Shown one piece after another: positions 10,732 through 22,100 of a DNA stretch of 64,000 nt; the first letter of the stretch is position 1, and every line of letters begins with the position of its first letter. The translations under genes and the position numbers were made by a program. Source of the DNA: Lobosporangium transversale (lineage: Eukaryota > Mortierellomycota > Mortierellomycetes > Mortierellales > Mortierellaceae); contig NW_019028988.1 in the NCBI RefSeq assembly GCF_002105155.1, positions 434,001 through 498,000 of the forward strand. The letters are read 5' to 3'. The notes under the pieces were generated by a model. It was not told where the DNA came from and ran no database searches. It saw only the letters and a program-made list of their open reading frames with translations.

Positions 10732-12833
10732 TTACAATTGATCCGCATACGATATGTCCTTGAAGGTGACGCCGAGTTTCTCAAGCATTTTTAATCCTTC
10801 GGGACTTCCGATTTTGGTGATGACTTTGCATGGTTGACCAAGGGACATATACGAGCTAAGCCTATTTACAGCCACCACAACAGTGCCATCAATTTCAAGC
10901 ACACAGCATGAAGCCCTCGATGGCAAGCATATAATTCTCGAACTCATAGGCTTACATTTCAAGATATCGATCCGCAGTAGTGATCAGGTTCGAATTGTTG
11001 AGGATCATGTTGACATCCTTATGGCGGTGGGCATGGAAGGCGCTCGTAACAACCTGGTGAGTGACGAGTATCCCGTTTATTAATGCGTCAGCTTCTGACA
11101 ACTTGTTGAAAGTGAGCTATTTATCAACAGAATAGTAAACATTGGCTATCGAGTTAGAGAATATAGAACGGTTGCAGCTAAAATAAATTTCTTCTCCACG
11201 ACTTGCCATCTCAGCGCGTTCAGCAAGCTGGCCCCTTATTCGCTGAGCTTCTCTTGCATCATGGCAAAGGACAACAACAGCATTCTCCTTGCTAAATTGG
11301 ACAGCGCGATCCAAAAGAGACTCTAGCATTGTTTCCTCCGTGAAGCGATAGTGTTCTGCAGTATAGATATTGGTGTGATCCATGCTAAACACAATGGTCT
11401 TGTCTGAGAACCCAAAAGCCTCTGCGGCATGCAACACATCCTCAGTGGCATCATGAACCGCTAGTATCACCTGACAGACTTCGAATTCGTCCAGCGCGAT
11501 ACGGATTGATTCGATCTGAGCGGGTGTCCGCAAAACATACTCGGCCTCATAAACAATCATCACATGAACTGCTTTGGGTACGATGACACCTTCGTTCTTC
11601 AACTGAGTCATCATTTCCGGGGTTATCGCGTAGATAGAGGGCGTGGTGGAGCTACTGAGAAGAGGCCCAAGACCCACCATCTTATCCTGTTGGGCCGTAT
11701 AAAAAGTATTAGGAACCTCCGCAACATTGAGATGCTTCTTAAGTGAAGAGACGAACGCTTTGCTACTCTGAGCATCTAGACGATTCATCAAAATCAATAC
11801 TTGGAACTCGGAAGTCGCATCTTCGAGAACATCAATAATTGGATATATGACGTAGTTTTCGAGCCTATTCCCCCTAATCTGCAAGATGCCATCATCACCT
11901 ATAGCAACCCATCAAAAACAAAGAAGTCAACATGAATAGGATTTCATTTTTCGTTTAACCAACTTCGTGCATTCATCCATATTGTTTACCTGAAATAAGC
12001 TGTGCTAGGGTGTTCTTCTCGATATATCCTAGTTGAGTGATACTATGTTTTGAGAATGGGTTCGAGTCAGTAGCCAACATTTAACTGCCTCATCTATAGG
12101 GTCCGGGCACGTTTGCATGGTATTTAGCAATAATTACCCATCGGTCTCCAGACATTTCCTAGTGCCATTCTTTAACTCAATTGAGTGTACCTCCTCCAAC
12201 CCGTGTGGGTCAAGGATCTTTAACCGAGATGTAAAGCAATACAAGAGGATTCTATTAGCAAATTAAAATCGTATTAAAGGAGCTTATTTGTGTGTGAGTA
12301 TTACTACAGTATACCTTCAATATCCAGTTGGGCTTTCGAGGTATGAATGGTCCAGCAAATCGATTCCTTCCTCGGAAAGCTCTCCAATGGTGTGAATTAG
12401 CTTTGGCTCCCTTTTCTTTGGGTGGTAAAGTAGAACCATGTACCTCTCTGATGGGCCGCTTTACTGTATCTAAAGCTGTATCCTCATGGGAAATTAGGCT
12501 TGCCGTCTTCAGGGAGCTACCAAGTCGCTCCAGGCTTGAAACAGCTTTCTGGAGACTCACTCTCAACTCTGCAAACTCCTCACTAATCACCTTGATATTG
12601 GTGATACTATCTTGCTTAAGAGGCGCATTGCTAGCGTCAGTGCCAGAAGAAGACTCAGTTTGCGAGTCAGTCTTGTCATCCTTGGAAACGACTTGAGCCG
12701 GCTGTTTATTGTCTAGTTTATTAGCATCACTCAGACTAACAGTGCTACTGTGTATCACAGTCTGCTGAGGCACTAAAGTGTGTTCTTCCACGGGCGTGGA
12801 GATGCTATTCTCAGGACTGTTCTCGGAGTTCAT
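10732..12833 (-). CDS. DEAD-box helicase-fold protein with degenerate catalytic motifs
   Basis: Model: exons 12833..12315, 12217..12138, 12042..11990, 11898..about 11117, then about 11100..10957 and 10915..10732; the first three junctions are phase-consistent. Seen: an about 170-residue disordered N-terminus, then an order that mirrors a DEAD-box core: a Q-motif-like GITQLGYIEKNTLAQLIS, GDDGILQIRGN at the Walker A position (GKT replaced by RLE), VYEAEY in place of DEAD, HDAT in place of SAT, and a second RecA-like half (VVVLCHDAREAQRIRGQLAE). No HRxGRxxR motif is visible. Inference: a pseudohelicase, perhaps still binding RNA or a partner. The last two introns would be only about 41-45 nt with poor donors, so the 3' half may be frame-damaged. 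Alternatively a shorter gene could start at Met 12080 and the N-terminal part be a separate gene ending at 12134. Confidence 0.55.
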
Positions 12834-13147
12834 GTTTGTTTTCGTTAACTGAAGGAGCTCGTGTTGGTATGAATATCTAAGGATTTTGGACTTAAAATAG
12901 GTGGATGGAGTAGGCTTATAAGCAAGGCCACATGCACCAAAAGTGATGAGAAATTAAGAGATGAGAAAGCCTATGTATGCTGATGGAATCGATACTGAAG
13001 AAAAACAAAAAAAAACTTTTGAGACTGTGTGAATTGTATAATTTAATATTCGGTATAATATATTGCCTTTTATCGCATCAGCAGGACAACACTGGCACGC
13101 AATGAAAATATCTATGATCTTTTCATTTACTTTGTCGCAATTTAGCA
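12834..13147. other. Spacer between DEAD-like gene and CAS1 gene
   Basis: 314 bp; the upstream side of the DEAD-like gene and the downstream side of the CAS1 gene. No gene or clear motif seen. Confidence 0.5.
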
Positions 13148-16106
13148 CTAACTGGGTGTATTGGAGCGCCATGTTGATCCGTAATTAAGTACCCAGATGA
13201 TTCCTAAAAAGATGCCCACTTTCCACACGGGCTTTGCCCACAGACTCTTGAATGTAATCGAAGTTGGTGACAGCGCAGAAGACACGGCACCTCCAGAGCG
13301 TAGCGAGTTTGTGTTTCTAGTATCGATTTGCAGAACAACACCTTCTTTCTTCTCTCCTCCATTCGTTGCTGTTCCACTTTTTTCTCTTCCTGCTGAATCC
13401 GTAGTTTTTGGATGATTAAGGTGTGTCAGGGCCTCGTCCTGTTGGCCTGTTGCTCCAGACTCACTAGGCTTACCATTAGCCACTTCCCTTGCTAGACTGG
13501 CCTCCATTAGATTCTTGAGAGTAGCAGGTCCTGCAACGCCTGCTGAAGCCGCAATAGGCGAAACCATGACCGATTGTCGCTTGACAGTGATGGGTAACAC
13601 CGACCCCCCTTCCCTCTCCTTTGCACTAATGGGCATACGTTCTGCTGTTGTGATGACTGTTGGTATCGCCGTGTTGACTTTGGGCTTTGGCTCTCGTCCT
13701 GTAACCAGCCAGTCTGAGAGTTCGCCTGTTGCCCCACTTAGCACATGTGCAACCATTAAAAAAAGGAACGATGAAAGCGCCAAATTGAATGACCATGCTC
13801 CTGGGCCCTCCGCCCAAGGCGAGATGACCAGAATACCTTTGGTATCGCCTGCAAGCCACATATGAAATTGACAGATGAATGTCTCCAAAGAGCATTTGCC
13901 AACAAACGAGTAAAAAGTTGAGGTTGTATTCCTTAGTACTGCGGTGCTATTGCGAAGGATGACGAACGATATGATTGGAATCCAAGAAATATAAGGATGC
14001 CAAAGATTATATTCAAACTTTTGCATGGATATCTCAAAGATGAAGTATCCAACCAGTCCGATGACAGAGGCTATAATGGATGCTCGTCGAATGGTGTCCC
14101 AATGAGGATGTGTGGTAATAGAAATTTCTTGTGCTTTGATAAATCCATATGCAAAGAGCGCACCAATAAAGACAATCCAGACGTCCAGATGTAGCCGGAA
14201 TCGCCACTCGGTTGCTGACCAGGAAATACCGAAGAAGAACCGCAAGACGGTAAATGCTGTATCCAGGAAGAAAGGGACCCGGATGATGGTGGTGGTGATT
14301 ATAGCAGTTATCAAGACCTTGCTAATGATGAAAACTGGGTTATGGTTGTGGGTATGACCAATATACATCATGACGTAAATGGTCAGGTAGAAGAACGAAA
14401 CCAGCGGAGCAAAGTAGTAGGCGAGATAGGTTGTATTCATAGTATATGTCAATAAGACAGTAAGCAGGTTCAATCGGACGAGGATCGAGGCTACGCGGTT
14501 GAACCCGAAGTCAGCCTTCTTGTAGTAAAAGACAAAGTGACCAAATCCAGTCATGAACAGATAACTGGCCACAAGCATTCGAATGGGGTTGTAGATGGAT
14601 GAGACACTTGAGGCTGCAACATAGTGATAAATAAGAATGACAATTTGCATCCAGCCTTTCCACTCGTCTGTTTGATCTCTGTTCAAAAATACCTGGTCCT
14701 TTTCTGCCCTCTTCAATGTCATGGAGCCAGCCACAATACAAAGGAAGATGAGAGATATAAAAGTTGACCAGGAAAAGAACTTATTTCCCTTTGCAAATAA
14801 ACTAGTGCGATCTGCATAGTACATATAGACAACTGCACCAGCGACCACGGCAAAAGAGCGCAAAACTGTAAGACTTGGGAAGAAGGATGATGCGGCATGA
14901 TGTCGATAGTCTATATTAGCATGCCCAAGAAGATACATCTCACAGTACATGTTAGCGACCTCCTAAGTTAGCAGGAAATGCATTAAAGCAATAGAGAGCT
15001 CGACCCTTACATGTCTGCACAACAAGTCCAAGCGGCAGCCACACCAAAAAGATACCCAACATTAGAGTCTGGAACCAATAGTTGCTGGGATAGTCGAAGC
15101 AGCACGTTGTGCTCATCGGTGGAGTTTTTGGCAGCTTATTGTTACAAATATAATTAAGTAGGATGTCGGCCTCTACAGCCATTATCCGGTCTGCATAGTG
15201 TAATCCGTCTTTAGTTTCGCTTGCGGCAGTTTTGGTCATTTTTGTCCATGCGAAAGGAACGGTGATTGAGCTCCCGCGTGTAGCGTCTTTGAGGAAAGTA
15301 TTCATTTTGTTGATTTCATCAGGCAGTAGGGTTCTGAGCCTCTCTTCTGAGAGCTTTTCAGTGTTGACAGAGGGAATAGGTGAAATGAATAGATGCTGTG
15401 CTAATGGTTCCAGTCGAGGACTGCCCATCTGAAGAATTAGCCGTTCCATGATGTGTTGCCACTGATCAATACCTCCTGACCATTCTGCATACCGTAAGAA
15501 CCAGAGTCCCGTGCCGACTAGAAATATGGATGGCGTTTTTTCTTCGCTTCTCATTACTCGATCCTCAGAGGCAGTTAATAGGGCCATGGTTTTAGTGGAG
15601 TTCAAAACGGGGTCCCAGTAAAATTCAAACGTTGTTCCTGACTCTGGGTCCCGATTAAATATGTCAGAATGGCGGTCACCATCTGTGCTGGCATCTGGAA
15701 TGACTTTTTTGACAAGCGAATAGTATAGCTGGCGTGAAACTGAGTCTCCGATCATGACAACTCTTGACCCACCAATACATGATGTTGTATATTGTGGATT
15801 ATATGTCCTGAGCATACATCCCTTTGGTTGCCACTGGGTGCCCTCTATGTCCAACCATGATCCATGATTCAAAAGACTCTCACATCGTGTCCTATCCGCA
15901 GGATCTGAACAAGGCATGATAAAAAAAATATTAGATCCTTTTCGTGCATGTGTTTTTATCGAGACGTTTGGCTCCGCGAGGGATAAAAAGACGATGTGTT
16001 TCAGGTCTAGACGCGATTAATTACCGAAGATTTGTTTTAGAGTCGCGAGTACCACCACAGCGATGGCAGCACCGACAAACAACGCCTGGAGGCTGCGCTG
16101 GTACAT
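13148..16106 (-). CDS. CAS1: CAS1/CASD1-type polysaccharide or sialate O-acetyltransferase
   Basis: Exons 16106..16025, 15904..15011 and 14865..13148 sum to 2694 nt (897 aa). Seen: an N-terminal signal anchor (residues 8-25), a lumenal SGNH/PC-esterase domain with VMIGDSVSRQLYYSL (nucleophile Ser) and DGLHYADR (catalytic Asp-His), then from about residue 300 a run of a dozen or so hydrophobic segments typical of the Cas1 acyltransferase domain, and a Ser/Thr/Gly-rich loop before the last membrane span near the C-terminus. Known: Cryptococcus Cas1 O-acetylates capsule glucuronoxylomannan and animal CASD1 O-acetylates sialic acid in the Golgi. Inference: this enzyme acetylates a cell-wall or secreted glycan. 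The exon 2/3 join uses the acceptor before LRSFAVVAG; the nearer AG would give a stop. Confidence 0.9.
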
Positions 16107-16987
16107 GTTCGATGAAGATGTGGAGCGAGATAAAGAGGCCGGAATCTGCATTAGAAAACCAAGAGTAATGCTTTGGTTTCTATTTCTGCGCTCGAAAAGG
16201 TCTGGTTTGATATTTATACGAATAGTTTATAGGAAATACAGGTGAGGGTGAGGGATGGTGAATGAGGGATGAATGAGATGCCTGAATCAAATGAAAAAAA
16301 ATGGGTTGAAATGAGAGACCAAAAATAAAAAAGTAATATAAAATAATGATATGCAGGTTTCAAATAGATGCGACAAAAGCAGAGCAGTGTATAGGAACAA
16401 GCCTGGCAATGAGGAGTATATAGTCGAGTTATAGAAAGGGAGAAAAAGAGAAAAGAGAGAGAGAGAGAGAGAGAGAGAAGCGACCAAAAAGAAAAGAAAA
16501 AAAGGGGGGGGGGAACAAGTAAAGACGTAAAGATGTTCGTATACAGTTTACTAAAAGACAAGAGAAGTGATGCAAACAAAAAGAAGCATGGATTGTAACA
16601 AAAGGACGTCTTTGTGCTCAAGTAAGACTAATAGATTTCCAATTTACCGTTGATATTGTTGTCCGATGATGATGAGTACATGAACAAATGAGATAAATAA
16701 ACTCTTTTGGTTAAAGTTTTGTGTCTATTGGGTCCCTGTGTCTTTAGCTTTCCCCTGGATGAACTTGCAAACTTTAATTATTTGATTACAATCATCTCCA
16801 TGGAAACGATGGAAGCATTGAAAAAATAGTCGCGTAATGACAACGCTAGAAAATTAAGGTTGTCTTAAAACTTACGACTTGCCAATCTTCCTGTCGTGAC
16901 ATCTATTAAAAAAAAAAAAAAAAAAGAGCTTTTATACATAATATCATTTGCGTTGCATTTACAGTTGCATCACATTCTAATCACATC
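16107..16987. promoter_or_regulatory. Divergent intergenic region CAS1 / LOA1 with GA repeat
   Basis: 881 bp between two divergent start codons, so it must contain both promoters. It holds a (GA)n run at about 16454..16479 followed by a poly-G stretch (16504..16512), and is strongly purine-rich on the plus strand between 16430 and 16620. GA-rich tracts are common in fungal promoters, but no specific factor site is claimed. Confidence 0.45.
16454..16479. repeat. (GA)n microsatellite
   Basis: Thirteen or so GA units inside the divergent CAS1/LOA1 promoter region. On the minus strand it yields a false Ser/Leu-rich reading frame. Confidence 0.9.
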
Positions 16988-17831
16988 ATGGAGAAATTCT
17001 CGCGCTGGAGGGCAAGTAAAATAGATCATATTAAAAAGAAAAACTTGCTTCTACCATACATCAAAAGAAGACTAGGAGATTTTTTTCAGCGTGGAATAGT
17101 CATGAAAGCTCATCTCTTGTTGTTTTGTTTATCTCCTCCGCCGACACGTCCATGCCCTATATGGTCTTCTTGTTCTAGGATCAAGGCACAGGCATACAGC
17201 CGTTTTTGCCACCGGTGGTAAAATAATAACAATAATTTTTTTTTTTTTTTTTTTTTTAGAAAAAAGCACACACAGACACATTCTATGCACTCTTGATGTC
17301 CTTCTCTTCTTTGTCCTCCTTCCTCCTTTTCCTCTCCGTGTTTGCAATTGAGACTAAAAGCTTCCTAATTTGCTACACTGTTGGCCATTCTAGCCTGCAA
17401 ATGCAGATCACTCGCCTATTGAGAAGACCCTGACTGTCATCCTAATGATTGTCAAGCCTATCACAGGAGTTGTCAAATTGGCGTTGGTCAGTGTTGTGGT
17501 CCTTGCATTTGTACTCTTTCAAATGGCTGGGCTGGCGCTGGTAAGGGAGGATAAGGGGCATTCCACAAAAAATGTTCTATTTTCGCTTTTTTGACTCAAT
17601 CTTGGAGGCTGGCATGACGCTAAAGCAATCTCATTGAACTTTATTGGCCGACAATCATCACTTTGGCTAGTCTCCTCTGGGTTTCTTGTATAGGTTATAT
17701 AGCCGCTTGATAATGGCCATCTTTGCGCGATTTATCCTTGGCCTTTTAGGCTTTTTTTGGATCAAACATGAAGTTGTTACCATCCGACGGGGGTATGTCA
17801 AGATGAATCAGCTCTTTCAATGCTTACCTTT

Positions 17832-17867
<36 letters not shown>

Positions 17868-17931
17868 ACGTTCTCATGGAATTACAGACAAGGAAAAAAA
17901 TAGGGGGAAGAACTTCAATCTAATGAATAAA

Positions 17932-17966
<35 letters not shown>

Positions 17967-18123
17967 CCCGGATACATAGACGTAGTTCGAGTACGAGCAA
18001 AAACCAAATATCCGCCAAGAAGTCAACTTCATCAGGAAACCTTATTGTCTGCAATTGGTCATCTTATATCGACGTCCTTTATTTGGCGTTCAGGTGAGGC
18101 AACAACATGAACATACTGTTATC

Positions 18124-18154
<31 letters not shown>

Positions 18155-19005
18155 TTCAGAATATTTAACCCAGATAGTGAACAGATATAATCCTGTATTC
18201 ACCCAGATCTATCTACAGACGTTGACTGTTCGTGAGGTGACATTCTGGGAGGCACTGCGCTTGTCAGGAAGCTATCCAGAGCTGTCACCACCTGAAGGCG
18301 TTGAGACATGGCCTCTTCTGGACTTTGTTAAAGCAATGCACAGCAAAGGTGCCGGCCCCGTTGTTGTCTTTCCTGAGGTACTATTATGTATAACGAAAAA
18401 AAAACTGTTGTTTATGTGCGAGGAAAGGGAGAATGCAATAGTTAAAAAAATAAGAGTTCGATAATATTCATTAGGGTACCACAACCAACAACAGAGCCAT
18501 TTTGAAATTTGTACCGATCTTCAAGAGCTGTTCTGTGCCCGAAACATCAATCGACATCACTGTTATGGCGCTCAAATATGATTATTATAAATTCGCGCCA
18601 ACTTTCACTGTCGGGCTCAACAATTCTTATCGTTTTGGACACCTGTTCCGCACATGTGCTCAGTTCTACAATTCACTCACTGTTAAGAGCCTTGCTTCAG
18701 AGGAATCACCCTCTAACCCAAACTTCTCGGCAATGGATGGTCTCTCTAGCACTCCCTCTGGCGCAGCCATTGGCGTAGTCGAACCAGTGGAGGAAGACGC
18801 TCTTGGTAGTGTAATCATGAACTTAATGGGACGTTTAACCCGATTCAGAAAATTGGGATTAACCGTTCAGGACAAGGTGGACTTTCTGGATTACTTTATC
18901 CTCAGGAACAATGGTATTGGAAGTATGAAAAAGATCTCAACTCAGAAGGCAACCTCAACCTCAGCCTTATCCTCATCAAGATCGAGTCGCTCGAAGAGAC
19001 AATAA
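16988..19005 (+). CDS. LOA1: LOA1/VPS66-like lysophospholipid acyltransferase
   Basis: Exons 16988..17011, 17179..17217, 17394..17540, 17671..17792, 17980..18093, 18185..18377 and 18475..19005 sum to 1170 nt (389 aa). Seen: a membrane segment at about residues 45-67 and a second hydrophobic one at about 80-100; an acyltransferase block with CNWSSYIDVLYLAF and FPEGTTTNNRAILKF; basic Ser-rich C-terminus ending SKRQ. Known: Loa1 acylates lysophosphatidic acid and affects lipid droplets; PlsC enzymes normally use an H-x4-D catalytic motif. Odd: the His is Trp here (WSSYID), while the FPEG(T)TTN motif is intact. Intron 1 starts GC rather than GT; only this choice keeps frame with an 8-codon first exon. 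Three introns carry T tracts of 20 or more. The stop lies 133 bp from the convergent focadhesin stop. Confidence 0.8.
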
Positions 19006-19092
19006 AAACAAATCCTAGCAGTAAATTTAATACTGTTGCGGACTAGCCATTATGAATGTGAATCCAGATAGACAAATGAAATTGGTATCATA

Positions 19093-19098
19093 AATAAA
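19093..19098 (+). terminator. Candidate polyadenylation signal of LOA1
   Basis: AATAAA 88 nt after the LOA1 stop. It lies in the 133-bp gap before the convergent focadhesin stop, so the two 3' UTRs probably overlap. Confidence 0.4.
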
Positions 19099-19138
19099 TG
19101 TTTGCATATTGCTCTATTGTTTCAATCTAACAACATAT

Positions 19139-22100
19139 TCACTTCAAAATCCAGGTCTGTCCAATGGGGACTAAATCCTCTATGCGTCTCAATAATCCTA
19201 TCAGGAACTGCCGCTCTGTTGGATTAATCTGTGTGTCCAGCGCCATTCGAAGCAACCTGCTAGCAGTTTGGCCATCGCTGGAAGTTGGTGATGCAGTTCT
19301 GCCCCGAATGTTCATGATGATATCTGGTAGAATCAAAGATACCCGACCCATAATGTTTCGTTGATGACCGTCCTCATTCATTTTTTGATGATGGTGATAT
19401 TGCTCTTGAGCTCCTTCGCTAGTCAAAGCATCTACTGAGATACCCTGTACGAACTGTTGATGCCACAACTCAAATTCATCATCTTCAAGGCTATTGTGAT
19501 CCATTCCAGCAGTAGCATTATTCTCGGAAGCATCGTCTCCGTGTTCCAAGTCATGCTCATCGACATTAGCGAGTAAACCGACCTCTGTATCATCAATGTT
19601 GTCGAGAGTCTGTAAAGAGGATCCACCTAATCCTTCAGATCTTAGATCTACCAGACTGAAACCTGAAACAATATCCTTCTCATCCCACCACAAAAGTACC
19701 GCACCACCCAGCAAGAGTGTCACGCCCTTTGAAAACGCTTCGTATTGGTTTGAAAACAAAACTAGAAGATCCAAGATTCTTTGTAACCAAGTAAAACGTT
19801 GAGCGTTCCTCTTCTTTCGCCGCATACTCAAAGATGATGGTGGTCGTCGCTCTGCGACACCAGAGTTCATGGCGTAGAGAAGTACAGAGATGGCGGATTC
19901 TGCAAACTTCCTGTTTTGAATCCCAAGGGAAGTATCGCTCACGATCAGTAATGCAGATTGAGCAGTCCGGATTAACCTTGCTTCCTGCTGTGATGTTAAA
20001 TAGCCTGCACGGTAAAGGGATGAAATGCCAATGGCCTCCTTAAGAACGCGTGAGCCTCTGTCTCCAGTCGTTGCATCTAAGGAAGTATCTAACTGAGCGG
20101 CATCCAGATGTGACAACGAGGTCAAGGATAGGTCTGCTAACCGCCTCAATACACGCTGTGCTGTCAGAAAGTTGTTGAAAGAAACTCGATAAAATACACG
20201 CAATATCACAGCTCGTAGCTCACTCAAGAGCTCTTTCGCGTCCTCAGTGAGTGTATTTTGGTTGTTGATCGCCTTGTTCTGCGTTGCTGAGGCTGCAGCA
20301 ACAGCTGTGCCAACAGCACTTATGCCATCGCCACCAGAACTTTTGCCGGCCGCAGCTGAACAGCCTTGGCCCTGGCGATAAGGTCGAATATGGTTACTCA
20401 ATGTGTCCAAAAATAATAATTGCAGTACCTCTTTCTGTGGATCCTGTCTTTCCGACGCCCTTTCTGTAACATTAACATCACTACAATTTCCTACAGCGAA
20501 AAAAAGCTCGTTGCTCAGTTTCTCCATCACGTCAATGACGCGTGAGCTTGGCAACGACACCTTCTTAGCAATCCCGCCTAATCCACGGACTTTATCCAAT
20601 TCCACAAGAACCTGATCACCACCTCCGAACACAACCAAGGGCAAACCACCCAAAGCCAATATTCTTCCAAGTCCTTCCTCGCCAACATAGAGCTCCTCAA
20701 CGCCGTGTCCCTCTTCCTCCTCCCGTCCTTCCTTAGGTTCCTTAGTCTCTTTGGAAGAGCTAACAACATCTCCAATTTTGAATCCTGACAATTGCATGAT
20801 TAGGAATTCCATCAGCGATGTCGAAGTATTAGCGTGCCTGGAAGCCATATGGATCGCTGGAATGATTAGTCGGGGCTCCAATGCCACCAGCTGTGTTAAG
20901 AGCGGGAACCAGTTCACGGCAGGTAAAGGAGCTGGAAGATTGTAGACTGTATAAAGCATTACCTCCAACGCTGTTCGGTAAGATTTCCTAGACCTCTGTA
21001 CAGTTCCCATCTGTAAAGGCTCCCACATTCCATCCCAGAGCGCACGGAGCCATGAAGTTGAGGTCGGCAATCGTGAATAATCTTTGGGTTCACTACTAGT
21101 ACCAATAACCTTGCCTACATCTGCTTGTCCAAGTCGATGAAAATGACAGGCGATATGACCAAGAACCATAGCTGCCAGTCGGCCAGCCTTCAAATCCTGA
21201 ACCATAAGTGCAGACTTTGCAGATGGAGCCTTGGATGCTGGAATAGCCATCGCATAAGCATTAGATAATGTCCCCACTCCTGTAGTCTCTTTAGAGACAT
21301 CAGTAGTGATAGAAATAGAAAGTCCGCTCAACTCCATCAGTGTTGTAAGTGCCGAATTGGAAACAGATGTCATTGCCACAGGATTATTAGAAGATGTAAA
21401 ATAGGAAAACAGACCATTACTGCCCATGGACATGACAGTTGGCCCTCTACACCAATCTACACCGAATAGTGATGCAAGAGCCACAACGGCAGTGTGTCTG
21501 GCTGCAGAAGTAGGGGTAATCCGGATAAGATTAACGAGCGAATGAACTCTCCCTGTGAAGAGCGATATCTCATGCGAAGCCGGGTTGCGGACATCGAGAT
21601 TTGTGTGGATCATATGGCAGAATGGCACTGTGAAATGGACAAGCTGCGGCTGAAGGTCTCTTCGCGAAGTAGCTGCCAAGAGCGTACGATCTAACAACCC
21701 TGTATCTGATTTGATGTCATCTTGTGATGCCTCTGCCCTATCAGAGAATGCAATTACCCAAGGCGCGCCTAGCAGCCTGGCTAATAGCTGTGCAGAAAAC
21801 CCTTGTTGTTGGTTCTCCAAAAATACCTCTAGGTCGCACCGGGCCATGATCTTTATTTTCTGCACAATTTCCGTTTCTTCATTTGAGCAACTTGCTGTTG
21901 TGTCTCCACTTTTGCGTGTTGGTGAAGATGATGCTGCGATGGCTACTGACAGGCGTGGAAACGCGATGAGAATACCTAATATTAATTCAAAAGAGCCTGT
22001 GCTGGCCTCATATACGTGTAAGAGTAGCTGAAGCTGCTCGAGACAGATCTTATTCAACTCTGCAGTCTTTGTTGGTGAGTTCACTAATCCTGCTAGTACA

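Noticed and set aside
12055-12070. GGTTCGAGTC box resembling a tRNA T-loop
   Set aside because: No matching acceptor stem or A box around it on either strand; it lies in an intron of the DEAD-like gene.
14952-15917. Reading the two halves of CAS1 as separate genes
   Set aside because: A phase-1 donor at 15011 and an acceptor before 14865 join them exactly, giving the usual SGNH plus membrane architecture.
16214-16621. Minus-strand Ser/Leu-rich frame of 135 codons
   Set aside because: Low-complexity translation of the GA repeat in a promoter region.
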